A stretch of DNA of 64,000 nt from Acidimicrobiia bacterium (GTDB taxonomy: Bacteria > Actinomycetota > Acidimicrobiia > Spongiisociales > UBA5794): assembly GCA_026985095.1 (NCBI GenBank), contig JALSQW010000046.1:1-64000 (forward strand). Direction: 5' to 3'. Within the stretch, counting starts at the first letter, position 1. Each line of letters starts with the position of its first letter. This document shows, piece by piece, positions 51,956 to 61,357 of this stretch. Under the pieces are notes generated by a model, which was not told the DNA's origin, did no database searches, and saw only the letters and a list, made by a program, of their open reading frames with translations. Position numbers and translations under genes: made by a program.

Positions 51956-52203
51956 AGCAGGGCGAGATCGTCGACCGGGTCGTCACCTACGTCGTGAAGG
52001 AGATCGTCGACGACGCCGATGCCGTCGAGGTCGAGATCGTGGCCGACGGCCAAGATGCCGTCGTCGCCGAGGTGCGGACCGCCAAGCCGGACATGGGACG
52101 GGTCATCGGTCGCCGGGGACGGGTCGCCCGGGCGATCCGGACCGTCGCCGGCGCTGCCGGAGACGAGGAGGGTGTCGCCGTCGACGTCGAGTTCCTCGAC
52201 TGA
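51952..52203 (+). CDS. khpA: KH-domain RNA-binding protein (KhpA-like)
   Basis: An 83-residue single KH domain with the GxxG loop in [17 protein letters not shown]. Such proteins sit between rpsP and rimM in Gram-positives and bind RNA, often with a Jag/KhpB partner. The ATGA overlap with rpsP couples translation. Confidence 0.92.
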   Translation: MKQGEIVDRVVTYVVKEIVDDADAVEVEIVADGQDAVVAEVRTAKPDMGRVIGRRGRVARAIRTVAGAAGDEEGVAVDVEFLD

Positions 52204-52213
52204 CGGCTCGCCG

Positions 52214-52753
52214 ATGGCCGACCCCGTCGGCGGCGGACGCGGCGCCACCGAGGACCGGGTCCCGGTCGGCTACGTCCGCCGAGCCCACGGGATCCGTGGG
52301 GCGGTCGTGGTTCGTCCCACCACCGACGCGCCGGACCGACGGTTCTCGCCGGGAGCGGTCTTCGACACCGACCGCGGCCGGCTCGAGATCGCCACGGTGG
52401 CTCCGCACAAGGACGGGCTGGTCGTGGCCTTCGTCGGCATCGATGATCGGACCACCGCCGAAGCGCTGCGAGGCACGACCCTGACCATCGAGCCCGCCGA
52501 GCGCCGGGAGCTGGAGGCGGGCGAGTACTGGCCCGATGACCTGGTCGGCTGCCACGTCGAAGCACCCGACGGATCGATGCTCGGCACGGTGGTCGAGGTC
52601 GTGGTGGGGGAGGCACAGGATCGCCTCGTCGTCCGGACCCCCGACGGCAGACCGGTCCAGGTGCCGTTCGTCGACGCCTTGGTGCCTGACGTCGATGTGC
52701 CGGCTCGACGCATCGTCGTCGACGCGCCGGAGGGGCTGTTCGGGGCCGAGTGA
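52214..52753 (+). CDS. rimM: 16S rRNA processing protein RimM
   Basis: The 179-residue protein has VPVGYVRRAHGIRGAVVVRP, the EYWPDDLVGCHVEAPDG hinge of the PRC-barrel, and VPFVDALVPDVDVPARRIVVDAPEGLF. It assists 30S head assembly. It begins ten bases after khpA. trmD and rplS normally follow but the next gene is an unrelated mutase with its own promoter. Confidence 0.93.
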   Translation: MADPVGGGRGATEDRVPVGYVRRAHGIRGAVVVRPTTDAPDRRFSPGAVFDTDRGRLEIATVAPHKDGLVVAFVGIDDRTTAEALRGTTLTIEPAERRELEAGEYWPDDLVGCHVEAPDGSMLGTVVEVVVGEAQDRLVVRTPDGRPVQVPFVDALVPDVDVPARRIVVDAPEGLFGAE

Positions 52754-52771
52754 GGCAACGTCGGGCCTCCG

Positions 52772-52790
52772 GGTGACGTCACCGTAGAAT
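52772..52790 (+). promoter_or_regulatory. icmF promoter with a 12-bp palindrome
   Basis: GGTGACGTCACC (52772-52783) is a perfect palindrome immediately upstream of the -10 box TAGAAT (52785-52790), which ends six bases before ATG 52797. The palindrome lies in the spacer, where a bound repressor would block polymerase. The transcript should be leaderless. Confidence 0.5.
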
Positions 52791-52796
52791 CGGCCC

Positions 52797-55700
52797 ATGC
52801 CGTACACGCCGAAGAACCACGTGAGGATCGTCACGGCGACCTCGTTGTTCGACGGCCATGACGCCGCCATCAACATCATGCGGCGGATCCTGCAGGCCTC
52901 CGGTGCAGAGGTCATCCACCTCGGCCACGACCGGTCCGCTGCGGAGATCGTCCAAGCGGCCCTCGACGAGGACGTTCAGGCGGTGGCCGTCACCTCCTAC
53001 CAGGGCGGTCACATGGAGTTCTTCACCTACGTCCGGGAGCTCCTCGACGCCGCCGGTGCCCGTCACATCCGCGTCTTCGGCGGCGGCGGAGGCACCATCC
53101 TCCCGGAGGAGGCGGCCGAGCTCGAACGGCGAGGCATCGCCACGATCTACGGTCCCGACGAGGGTCGCCGCCTGGGCCTCCAAGGGATGATCGACGACCT
53201 GTTGTCCCGCGCCGATCTCCCCGTGGGCGACATCGAGGGTGTCGCCGTCGAGGATCTCGCACAGGACCGGTACGCCCTCGGCCGCGCCATCTCGGCGGCG
53301 GAGAACGACCCGGAGTCCCACACCGCGTTCCTCGAGCGGGTCCGCGCCGTCGCCGGCGACAGCCACGCTCCGGTCGTGGGGATCACCGGGACCGGCGGGT
53401 CGGGCAAGTCGTCGCTGGTGGACGAGCTCGTGCTCCGGTTCGTCCGTGATTTCCCCGATCGACGGGTCGCGGTCGTCTCGGTGGATCCGTCGCGGCGAAG
53501 GACCGGAGGCGCGCTGTTGGGGGACCGGATCCGGATGAACGCGGTGTTCGGCCCCCGCACGTTCATGCGCTCCCTGGCGACCCGCCAGGCGAACCTGGCG
53601 CTGTCGCCGCATGTGGCGGATGCGGTCTCGCTCGTCAAGGCCGCAGGCTACGACCTCGTGTTCCTCGAGACGTCGGGGATCGGTCAGTCCGACACCGAGA
53701 TCGTCGATCATTCCGATCTGTCCGTGTACGTGATGACCCCCGAGTACGGTGCCGCGTCGCAGCTCGAGAAGATCGACATGCTCGACTTCGCCGACCTGAT
53801 CGCCATCAACAAGGCGGACCGGCGAGGCGCCGACGACGCCTTGCGTGACGTGCGTAAGCAGTACCGGCGCAATCGGATGGCGTTCGAGCTCGACGCCGCC
53901 GACGTCCCGGTCTACGCGACGATCGCCTCGCATTTCAACGACCCCGGGGTGAACACCTTCTACCGGGCGCTGATGACGAAGGTCGATGCGGTGACGCCGT
54001 TGGATCTGTCGCCGCGAGGTTCCCTGCCCGTCGACCGTACCGGCGGCCACGGCATCATCCCCCGTTCGAGAACCCGGTACCTGTCCGAGATCGCCGAGAC
54101 GATCCGTTCGCGCGCCGCGGCCGTCGAGGAGGAGGCTGCGGTCGCGGACCGGCTCCAGGCGGTCGAGACGACCATGGGACTCGCCGTCGACCCCGACATG
54201 ACGGATCGTCTGGCGGCGACCGCCGAGGAGCTCCGGTCGCGGTTGTCGCAGGACTCCCTCGAGGTCCTCGACCGGTGGGACGAGCGCGCCGAGGCCTACC
54301 GCGAGGACCGGTACGTCTACGAGGTCCGGGGCCGCTCCGTCGAGGTGGAGACCCGTACGACCACCCTGTCGGGTACCAGGGTCCCGAAGGTGTCGGTGCC
54401 GCGGTACCGGTCGTGGGGTGATCGGGTGCGCTGGGCCGCCCACGAGAACTACCCGGGCGCGTACCCGTTCACCGCCGGGGTCTACCCCTTCAAACGCACC
54501 GCGGAGGAGCCGACGAGGATGTTCGCCGGGGAAGGCGGGCCCGAGCAGACCAACCGGCGCTTCCACTTCCTCGCCGAGGGCATGCCGACCGTGCGGCTCT
54601 CCACCGCGTTCGATTCGGTCACGCTGTACGGGGAGGACCCTCAAGCGCGACCCGACGTGTACGGGAAGATCGGCAACTCGGGGGTTTCGGTCGCCAGCCT
54701 CGACGACGCCAAGAAGCTGTACTCGGGATTCGATCTCCTGTCCCCGACGACGTCGGTGTCGATGACGATCAACGGTCCTGCGCCGATGATGCTGGCGTTC
54801 TTCCTCAACGCCGCGATCGACCAGGCCTGCGAGACCTACATCGTCCGTCACGGCCTCGAGGCGGAGGTGGAAGCGAAGATCGCCGCCCGGTACGAGGACC
54901 GGGGCATCCCCCGACCTCGGTACCACGGAGATCTTCCCGACGGTCACGACGGCCGCGGCCTCATGCTGCTCGGCATCACCGGCGATGAGGTCCTCGAACC
55001 CGACGTGTACGAGCGCATCGCGGCCGAGACCGTGGCGACGGTGCGCGGCACCATCCAAGCAGACATCCTCAAGGAGGATCAGGCCCAGAACACCTGCATC
55101 TTCTCGACCGAGTTCGCCCTCCGGATGATGGGCGACATCCAGGGGTGGTTCATCGACCACGACGTCCGGAACTTCTACTCGGTGTCGATCTCCGGCTACC
55201 ACATGGCCGAAGCCGGGGCGAACCCCATCACCCAGCTCGCGTTCACCCTCGCCAATGGCTTCACCTACGTCGAGTACTACCTGGCCCGGGGTTACCCGAT
55301 CGACGCGTTCGCTCCGAACCTGTCGTTCTTCTTCTCCAATGGCCTCGACGCCGAGTACGCGGTGATCGGTCGGGTGGCGCGACGGATCTGGGCCCAGGCC
55401 ATGAAGGAGCGCTACGGCGCCGGTGAGCGCTCCCAGAAGCTGAAGTACCACATCCAGACCTCGGGACGGGCCCTGCATGCCCAGGAGATCTCCTTCAACG
55501 ACATCCGTACGACCCTGCAGGCGCTCTACGCGGTCTACGACAACTGCAACTCGTTGCACACCAACGCCTACGACGAGGCGATCACGACCCCCACCGAGGA
55601 GTCCGTACGCCGGGCCCTGGCCATCCAGTTGATCATCAACCGCGAGCTGGGGCTCGCCAAGAACGAGAACCCGCTGCAGGGGTCGTTCGTCGTCGAGGAG

Positions 55701-56144
55701 CTCACCGAACTGGTCGAGGAGGCCGTGCTGGCCGAGTTCGATCGCCTCACCGAACGCGGGGGCGTCCTCGGGGCCATGGAACACATGTACCAACGATCGA
55801 AGATCCAGGAGGAGTCCCTGCTCTATGAGCGGTTGAAGGACTCCGGCGAGCTCCCGATCGTGGGGGTGAACACGTTCCTGTCTCCCGACGGGTCGCCCTT
55901 CGTGACCCCCGATGCGGTCGTTCGCTCCACCGACGAGGACAAGGACCGTCAGATCGCCAACGTCCGGGCGATCCACGAACGCCACGAGAAGGCCGCCGCC
56001 GAGGCCCTCGGCGAGCTGCAGCGGGCCGCCATCGCGGGCGCCAACACCTTCGACGCCATGATGGAAGCGGCCAAGGTCTGCACCATCGGCCAGATCTCGC
56101 ATGCCCTCTATGCGGTGGGCGGCCGCTACCGGCGCAACATGTGA
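52797..56144 (+). CDS. icmF: Fused isobutyryl-CoA mutase (IcmF)
   Basis: The 1115-residue protein joins three parts: a B12-binding domain at the N-terminus ([17 protein letters not shown] with the cobalt-ligand histidine), a central G-protein chaperone (P-loop GTGGSGKSS near residue 199, then [12 protein letters not shown] and [10 protein letters not shown]), and a C-terminal acyl-CoA mutase barrel ([45 protein letters not shown]). This order is IcmF, which interconverts isobutyryl- and n-butyryl-CoA, or related acyl-CoAs. The substrate specificity cannot be fixed here. A leaderless promoter with a palindrome precedes it. Confidence 0.93.
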   Translation: MPYTPKNHVRIVTATSLFDGHDAAINIMRRILQASGAEVIHLGHDRSAAEIVQAALDEDVQAVAVTSYQGGHMEFFTYVRELLDAAGARHIRVFGGGGGTILPEEAAELERRGIATIYGPDEGRRLGLQGMIDDLLSRADLPVGDIEGVAVEDLAQDRYALGRAISAAENDPESHTAFLERVRAVAGDSHAPVVGITGTGGSGKSSLVDELVLRFVRDFPDRRVAVVSVDPSRRRTGGALLGDRIRMNAVFGPRTFMRSLATRQANLALSPHVADAVSLVKAAGYDLVFLETSGIGQSDTEIVDHSDLSVYVMTPEYGAASQLEKIDMLDFADLIAINKADRRGADDALRDVRKQYRRNRMAFELDAADVPVYATIASHFNDPGVNTFYRALMTKVDAVTPLDLSPRGSLPVDRTGGHGIIPRSRTRYLSEIAETIRSRAAAVEEEAAVADRLQAVETTMGLAVDPDMTDRLAATAEELRSRLSQDSLEVLDRWDERAEAYREDRYVYEVRGRSVEVETRTTTLSGTRVPKVSVPRYRSWGDRVRWAAHENYPGAYPFTAGVYPFKRTAEEPTRMFAGEGGPEQTNRRFHFLAEGMPTVRLSTAFDSVTLYGEDPQARPDVYGKIGNSGVSVASLDDAKKLYSGFDLLSPTTSVSMTINGPAPMMLAFFLNAAIDQACETYIVRHGLEAEVEAKIAARYEDRGIPRPRYHGDLPDGHDGRGLMLLGITGDEVLEPDVYERIAAETVATVRGTIQADILKEDQAQNTCIFSTEFALRMMGDIQGWFIDHDVRNFYSVSISGYHMAEAGANPITQLAFTLANGFTYVEYYLARGYPIDAFAPNLSFFFSNGLDAEYAVIGRVARRIWAQAMKERYGAGERSQKLKYHIQTSGRALHAQEISFNDIRTTLQALYAVYDNCNSLHTNAYDEAITTPTEESVRRALAIQLIINRELGLAKNENPLQGSFVVEELTELVEEAVLAEFDRLTERGGVLGAMEHMYQRSKIQEESLLYERLKDSGELPIVGVNTFLSPDGSPFVTPDAVVRSTDEDKDRQIANVRAIHERHEKAAAEALGELQRAAIAGANTFDAMMEAAKVCTIGQISHALYAVGGRYRRNM

Positions 56145-57253
56145 ACGACGTGGCGCGGCGCGTCCTCCTGTGGTCCCTCGGCGTCGGGTTCCTCCTGATC
56201 GTCGCCGGATGTGCCGGACGCGGCGGTTCGGTGCCGCCGGCCACGTCGGCAGACACCGAACCGATCACGCTTCCGACGACACCGGCCGGCTCGGGGGAGT
56301 GGGCTTCCGCGGCGCCTCCGTGCGCGGAGGGAGGCGGCTGGGGGACCTGCGCCGTCGCCGGCTTCGAGGATCGGCCGTACGACGTCAAGGTACCGTCGGG
56401 GTACGACCAGGCGACGGCGTTCCCGGTCGTGGTCGCGCTCCACGGCGGCGGCGGTTCGGCCGCCACGGCGGAGACCATGACGTGCCCCGGCGGCGATCGC
56501 GCGGAGGCATCCTGCCTCCAGGGTCTCGGCGACGTGGAAGGCTTCCTCACCGTGTTCCCCAACGGGAGCGGTTTCCCGCCGGTCCGACGACTCCGCACCT
56601 GGAACGCCGGGGGAGGCGAGGCGGGCTGGAACTGCACCTCGGGTCGGGCGTGTGCCGAGGGGACGGACGACATGGTCTACCTCGACGCCGTGCTCGACGA
56701 CGTGGCTCGCCGCTACCACGTGGACCCGGACAGGATCTATGCCGTGGGTCTGTCCAACGGGGCCGCCCTGGCCCATCGATTGGCCTGTGAGCGTTCGGGG
56801 CGGTTCGCCGCCGTCGTGGCGGTCGCCGGATCGAACCAGTTCTCGACCACGTCGCCGTGCGACCCCGCCGAGCCGGTAGCCGTCATGCAGGTGCACGGGA
56901 CCGAGGATCCCTGCTGGACCTATGAGACGTCGGAGAGCGCCTGTGTCGATCGCGGCGGACGGAAACTCGGGGCGATCGAGAGCATCACCGGATGGGTCGA
57001 GCGACTCGGGTGCCACCAGGGGTCCGAGGTTCCGGTGCCCGACGTCGACGATGACGGCACCAGCACCACGATGCGGACGTGGACCGGGTGCGACGGCGGC
57101 GTCGAGGTCGTCCTGGCCACCGTGAAGGGAGGCGGACACACCTGGCCGAATGGCGATCCTGCGCTCCCCGAGCGTCGGGTCGGGCGGGTGGCTCGCGACT
57201 GGGGCAACGAGCGGATCTGGGCGTTCCTGAGCCGGTTCGGTGGCAGGGGATGA
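56141..57253 (+). CDS. Lipoprotein esterase, PHB-depolymerase/feruloyl-esterase-like
   Basis: The 370-residue protein has a lipoprotein signal with Cys24 (LLIVAGC), then an alpha/beta-hydrolase: oxyanion segment [12 protein letters not shown], nucleophile serine in [17 protein letters not shown], and a late HGTEDP and GGGHTWP that hold the Asp/His. The layout is that of LpqC-like or polyhydroxybutyrate depolymerase-like secreted esterases. Cysteine pairs suggest disulfides outside the cell. GTG overlaps the icmF stop (GTGA). Confidence 0.82.
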   Translation: MNDVARRVLLWSLGVGFLLIVAGCAGRGGSVPPATSADTEPITLPTTPAGSGEWASAAPPCAEGGGWGTCAVAGFEDRPYDVKVPSGYDQATAFPVVVALHGGGGSAATAETMTCPGGDRAEASCLQGLGDVEGFLTVFPNGSGFPPVRRLRTWNAGGGEAGWNCTSGRACAEGTDDMVYLDAVLDDVARRYHVDPDRIYAVGLSNGAALAHRLACERSGRFAAVVAVAGSNQFSTTSPCDPAEPVAVMQVHGTEDPCWTYETSESACVDRGGRKLGAIESITGWVERLGCHQGSEVPVPDVDDDGTSTTMRTWTGCDGGVEVVLATVKGGGHTWPNGDPALPERRVGRVARDWGNERIWAFLSRFGGRG

Positions 57254-58218
57254 CGCTCCGGTCGCTGGCAGCCGTTGCCGTGGTGGTCGCATTGGGGGCG
57301 TCGGGGTGCCGAGCGTCCTCGCCGGCGGATACCGGGGGTTTCGACGGGATCGAGATCCAGGGTCACCGTGGTGCCAGGGGGCTGCAGCCCGAGAACACGC
57401 TGCCCGGATTCGAGACGGCCCTCGACCTGGGTGTCGACACGCTCGAGCTTGACATGCACCTGACCGCCGACGGTGTCGTCGTCGTGTGGCACGACGACAC
57501 CATCGGACCCGACACGTGCCGTCTGGCCGCGGGTGCCGATCCGTCGCCACCCGACCCGGCGGAACGTCCTCGGATCTCCGAGTTGACGGCCGCCCAGGTC
57601 GCCGGCTACCGATGCGACCGCAACCCCGACCCGGACCGGTTCCCCGATCAGCGGCCCGAGCCGACGGCGCTCGCCGGGGACGATTACGGGATCCCGACCC
57701 TCGCCGAGGTCTTCGAGTTCGTCGCCCGGTACGCGGCGGCGTCCGACAAGACCGCGGTGCAGCGGGAACGGGCGGCGCAGGTCGGGTACAACATCGAGAC
57801 GAAACGCGACCCGGCCGATCCGGAGGCCATCGGCGACCGGTTCGACGGGACGGCTCCCGGCGCCTTCGAGCTGGCCGTCCTGGCGGTCGTCGACGCCGCC
57901 GGCGTCGCGGAGCGGGTGACGATCCAGAGCTTCGATCACCGGTCGTTGTGGGCCATCCACGCGATCCGTCCGGAGATGGACCTCGCGGCGTTGACCCGCC
58001 GTGGCGACGCACCCGACTTCGCTGATCTGGCCGCCAAGGGTGCGACGATCTGGTCGCCCGATCGGCGAGCCGTCGATGCCGCACGGGTCACCGCCGCGCA
58101 CGAGGCCGGGTTGCGGGTCGTCCCGTGGACCGTCGACGATCTCGACGAGGCCAGGGCCCTCGTCGCCGACGGCGTCGACGGGCTGATCACCGATCGGCCC
58201 GACCGGTTCACGCGCTGA
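57250..58218 (+). CDS. Glycerophosphodiester phosphodiesterase lipoprotein
   Basis: The 322-residue protein has a lipoprotein signal with Cys20 and a GDPD TIM barrel: IQGHRGARGLQPENTLPGFETAL, VDTLELDMHLTADGVVVVWHDDTI, IPTLAEVFEF, NIETKRD and the closing VDGLITDRPDRF. All catalytic histidines and acids are visible. It would cut glycerophosphodiesters outside the membrane for phosphate or glycerol. ATGA overlap joins it to the esterase gene. Confidence 0.92.
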   Translation: MTLRSLAAVAVVVALGASGCRASSPADTGGFDGIEIQGHRGARGLQPENTLPGFETALDLGVDTLELDMHLTADGVVVVWHDDTIGPDTCRLAAGADPSPPDPAERPRISELTAAQVAGYRCDRNPDPDRFPDQRPEPTALAGDDYGIPTLAEVFEFVARYAAASDKTAVQRERAAQVGYNIETKRDPADPEAIGDRFDGTAPGAFELAVLAVVDAAGVAERVTIQSFDHRSLWAIHAIRPEMDLAALTRRGDAPDFADLAAKGATIWSPDRRAVDAARVTAAHEAGLRVVPWTVDDLDEARALVADGVDGLITDRPDRFTR

Positions 58219-58297
58219 GGACGCATCGGCGGTCTGGAAGGAGGAGCGGTCGGGTGGGCGCCGGTGGCACCGGCGCGCTCGGTAGCCTCCACCGACG

Positions 58298-58894
58298 ATG
58301 TTCGCGGTCGTCTCCTTCGTCGTGTCTGCGTCGGCTTGGGCGGTCCAGCGGCTGTCGACGCGCACGGTCATCGCCGGGTCCGTCGCCGGCTCGGCGGTGG
58401 CGGTCATGGCGTCGGTGGCCGGGATCGACGGCTATCCATGGTCGAACGTCGTGGTGCTGATGGTCGCCGTGGCCGGTGGGGTCGGCGTCGGGCGATGGGT
58501 GACGCCGACGGCGCGGGCGATGTTCCTGCTGCTCGCCGTGCTGTCGGCGCTCGATCTCTCCCAGCTCCTGTGGGCCGGCGGTACCCGGGCGCAGGGGCCG
58601 GCACCGTGGGAGACGTGGTTCCATCTGCTCGTCCTCGCGGCCGACGGGACGCCGATCCTCAAGATCGGCGTCGTCGATCTGCTCCTCGTCGCTGCCGTCG
58701 CCGAACATTGGCGACGGCGGGGGGCGGGGTTCTGGCTCGCCGCGCTCACCGGCCCCGTCGGACTGGCGTTGTCGTCCGGCTACGCCTGGGTCGTCCGGCC
58801 GGCCGGCGGCATGGTGCTCGTGCCGTTCGTGTTCGTCGGGTGGTCGATGTCGGAGCTGTGGTGGCGTCGCCATCGCAGGCGGGCCGTTCCGTAG
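58298..58894 (+). CDS. Membrane protein, unknown function
   Basis: A 198-residue protein with about six hydrophobic segments (for instance FAVVSFVVSASAWAV, IAGSVAGSAVAVMASVAG, VVVLMVAVAGGVGVGRWV, AMFLLLAVLSAL). TAGCCT at 58283-58288 ends nine bases before ATG, suggesting little or no leader. It ends ten bases before the ATP-grasp gene. I recognise no domain. Confidence 0.7.
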   Translation: MFAVVSFVVSASAWAVQRLSTRTVIAGSVAGSAVAVMASVAGIDGYPWSNVVVLMVAVAGGVGVGRWVTPTARAMFLLLAVLSALDLSQLLWAGGTRAQGPAPWETWFHLLVLAADGTPILKIGVVDLLLVAAVAEHWRRRGAGFWLAALTGPVGLALSSGYAWVVRPAGGMVLVPFVFVGWSMSELWWRRHRRRAVP

Positions 58895-58897
58895 ACT
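58892..58897 (+). promoter_or_regulatory. -10 box (TAGACT) of the ATP-grasp gene
   Basis: TAGACT ends six bases before ATG 58904 and begins with the stop codon of the preceding membrane-protein gene. It supports a leaderless transcript. Confidence 0.45.
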
Positions 58898-58903
58898 GCA
58901 TCC

Positions 58904-60337
58904 ATGGAGATCGAGGAGCTCGCCGCGGCGATCGCGGAGCGGTACGCGGGACGCCGCTGGATCGTCCCGGCCGATGTCGCCGCGGGAGCGACCGCACTGG
59001 TGGCCTACCTGCGCGAATGTGGGGTCGACGCCGTGATGGTCGTCGCCGGCACCGAAGGTATCGGAGAGCTCCCCGCCGCCGACGTCACCTTCGTCACCGC
59101 CAGTCGCGGCGACACGATGATGACGGCGATCCGAGCCTTCCTGACTGCCGTCGAGGATCCGTCCGACGAGCTCCGCGCCGCGGTGGACGCCTTCGATCCC
59201 TCCGGCGCGGCGATGGTCCTCGGAGGGGGCTTCTCCCGACGTGATCGGCTGCTGGGGCGTCCCGTGTACGGGGCCCGCCTGGCCGCATGGGGGGCCCTCG
59301 AGGACAAGACGATCATCGACGAGCTGTGGGACGCGGCCGGCGTTCCTCGGGCGCCGTCACGGGTCGTTCCGGTGGCCGAGGCCGCCGCCGTCGCCCCGGC
59401 CATGGCGAGCGATCTCGGCTCCGTGTGGGTGGCCGACAACACCGAGGGCTGGCACGGCGGAGGCGAGTACCTACGCTGGGTCCGGGAGCCCGCCGACGTC
59501 GACGAGGCGACCACGTTCTTCGCCCGTCGGGCCCGTCGGGTGCGGGTGATGCCGTTCCTCGACGGGATCCCGTGCTCCATCCACGGGTTCGTCGCCGACG
59601 ACGGCGTGGCCGTCTTCCGTCCGGTCGAGATGCTGATCCTCCGCCGTACCGACCGGTCGGGCCTGCTCTACGGCAGGGCCGCCACCTTCTGGGAGCCGAC
59701 CGCCGACGTCGCCGCCGAGATGCGGGAGGCGGCCCGGAGGGTCGGCACCGAGCTGCGGCGACGTGTCGCCTACCGGGGATCCTTCGGCATCGACGGGATC
59801 GCCACGATCGACGGGTTCCGACCCACCGAGCTGAACCCGCGGGCCAGTGTCGGCCACTTCCTCCAAGCCCAGGCGGCCGGGCTCCCCTACGGCTCCATGG
59901 AACGCTGCTTCCTCGCCGGGGACCTCGACGTCGACGTCCGATGGCTCGCCGAGACGGTGACCGCCGCCGCCGCGGAGCACCGCTCCGGTGTGTCCTTCGT
60001 CCCCATCGAGGGTCGGTACGACGAGACCACCGTCGGCGTGAGGTTCTCCGACGAGGGCGCCGCGGCGGTCGAACTCGGCGGGGGCGGGGACGAACCCGCC
60101 GTCGACGCGACGATGCGGATCGGGCCGTCGGCGTTCGGTTCGGTGCTCATGGTCCGCTTCGATCCGGACCGCACCCCGGTGGGTCCGTCGACGGCCCCTC
60201 GCGCCCTCGCGGCGATCGACCTGGCCAGGGAGCTGTGGAACGTCGACATCCCGCCCGTCGCCGCGTCCCCCGACGTTCTCGCCCGGAACGACCCCTCAGG
60301 GCAGGTCGAGGTCGACGGTGACGCCCTCGCTGGATAG
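58904..60337 (+). CDS. ATP-grasp domain protein of unknown specificity
   Basis: The 477-residue protein shows an ATP-grasp layout in its middle: RRVRVMPFLDGIPCSIHGFVADDGVAVFRPVEMLILRR, then YRGSFGIDGIATIDGFRPTELNPRASVGH, which carries the metal-binding Glu and Asn. The N-terminal 150 residues form a Rossmann-like pre-domain with GGGFSRRDRLLGRP. ATP-grasp enzymes join carboxylates to amines or thiols. Partners cannot be deduced: neighbours are a membrane protein and a lipoprotein. Its 3' end overlaps the lipoprotein gene by 42 bases. Confidence 0.75.
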   Translation: MEIEELAAAIAERYAGRRWIVPADVAAGATALVAYLRECGVDAVMVVAGTEGIGELPAADVTFVTASRGDTMMTAIRAFLTAVEDPSDELRAAVDAFDPSGAAMVLGGGFSRRDRLLGRPVYGARLAAWGALEDKTIIDELWDAAGVPRAPSRVVPVAEAAAVAPAMASDLGSVWVADNTEGWHGGGEYLRWVREPADVDEATTFFARRARRVRVMPFLDGIPCSIHGFVADDGVAVFRPVEMLILRRTDRSGLLYGRAATFWEPTADVAAEMREAARRVGTELRRRVAYRGSFGIDGIATIDGFRPTELNPRASVGHFLQAQAAGLPYGSMERCFLAGDLDVDVRWLAETVTAAAAEHRSGVSFVPIEGRYDETTVGVRFSDEGAAAVELGGGGDEPAVDATMRIGPSAFGSVLMVRFDPDRTPVGPSTAPRALAAIDLARELWNVDIPPVAASPDVLARNDPSGQVEVDGDALAG

Positions 60338-61204
60338 GCCGAGGGCGTCGATGGCGCCGACGAACAACTCCACCATGCCCCCCGGGCCGTCCGAGAGGGC
60401 GACGTCGAAGGCCTCCCAGGCGTCGCCACCGGCAGCGGTCGCGACCGACCGGTCGAGGTCCAAGGTGCCGTCGGGATCGCTGATCCTGACCCGCACGGCA
60501 GCGCTTCCGGGCGCGGCATAGCCCGCGACCCGAAGCGGGTACAGGTTCGGACCCGGCGGCGGCGACGTCAGGACGACCCCGCCCGAGCTCCGAGGTCTCG
60601 ACAGGATCACCGCCCGGTTGGCGCCCGGACGGAGGTCGACCACGATCTCGGCGGGAGACGCCGAGACGAAGCCGCGGGCTTCGACGACGGTGACCGGAGC
60701 GAGGTGGAACTCGATGGTCAGTCGCTGGTCGGTCGAGCGCACCACGTAGATCCGATCGACCAGATCCGTGTCGGCGAGGGTGTCGGCGATGGCGCTCGCC
60801 CGAACTTCCTCGGGGAGGGTGACCCGAACGATGCCCGAACTCGGAACGATCGACACCCCCGCAGCCCCGATGGTCGACGCGGGGGCACCCGACAGGGTGC
60901 GGAACCCGATCCGGAACCGCTCGCACCCGTCGGCCACCGTCCAGTCGATCGCCGCGACGACCGCCGCGTCCCCCACGTCCCGGCCGAACGCCGACACCAG
61001 ATCGGAGGACCCGAAGGGGGCGTCGGTTCCGGTGCATCCCGGCGGGTTCGGTTGCGTGGTCGCGACCACGGTCGTCGTCGAGGTGGCGGCGGGGAGCGTC
61101 GAACCCGAAGGGGAAGCGGGCGTGCACGCCACGGCCACCGCGGCGAGAGCCGTGACCAACACCAGGGATCGGACGGCGCGGCGTGCGGGGATCGGAGACT
61201 GCAT
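60296..61204 (-). CDS. Lipoprotein, possible AMIN/Gmad2-like domains
   Basis: The 302-residue protein has a lipoprotein signal with Cys27 (AAVAVAC), a Thr/Ser/Pro linker, a globular domain around residues 55-115, an AMIN-like sheet (VYVVRSTDQRLTIEFHL-type, about 155-200) and a C-terminal Ig-like part (YPLRVAGYAAPGSAAVRVRISDPDG) similar to the Gmad2 fold. These modules bind cell-wall components in other proteins. Domain calls are by eye and moderate. It is divergent from cofG. Confidence 0.65.
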   Translation of the reverse strand: MQSPIPARRAVRSLVLVTALAAVAVACTPASPSGSTLPAATSTTTVVATTQPNPPGCTGTDAPFGSSDLVSAFGRDVGDAAVVAAIDWTVADGCERFRIGFRTLSGAPASTIGAAGVSIVPSSGIVRVTLPEEVRASAIADTLADTDLVDRIYVVRSTDQRLTIEFHLAPVTVVEARGFVSASPAEIVVDLRPGANRAVILSRPRSSGGVVLTSPPPGPNLYPLRVAGYAAPGSAAVRVRISDPDGTLDLDRSVATAAGGDAWEAFDVALSDGPGGMVELFVGAIDALGLSSEGVTVDLDLP

Positions 61205-61345
61205 GCCCTAGTGATAGCGCCTCGGCGGTGCTTGCCGCGCCCCGTCGGGGGACCGTGGCGACCGAGGAGCTCCTCGACATCGTTCACGGACCGACGCACC
61301 GACCGGTCACGGTCTCCGAGCGTCCAAGACGACGCGGAGCTGTGA

Positions 61346-61351
61346 TAGGTT
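61346..61351 (+). promoter_or_regulatory. -10 box (TAGGTT) of cofG
   Basis: TAGGTT ends six bases before ATG 61358, so cofG-cofH should be transcribed without a leader. Confidence 0.5.
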
Positions 61352-61357
61352 CGGTCG

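Noticed and set aside
52779-56102. 1107-codon minus-strand frame opposite icmF
   Set aside because: Purely a shadow of the icmF codon pattern; icmF has complete domains and a promoter.
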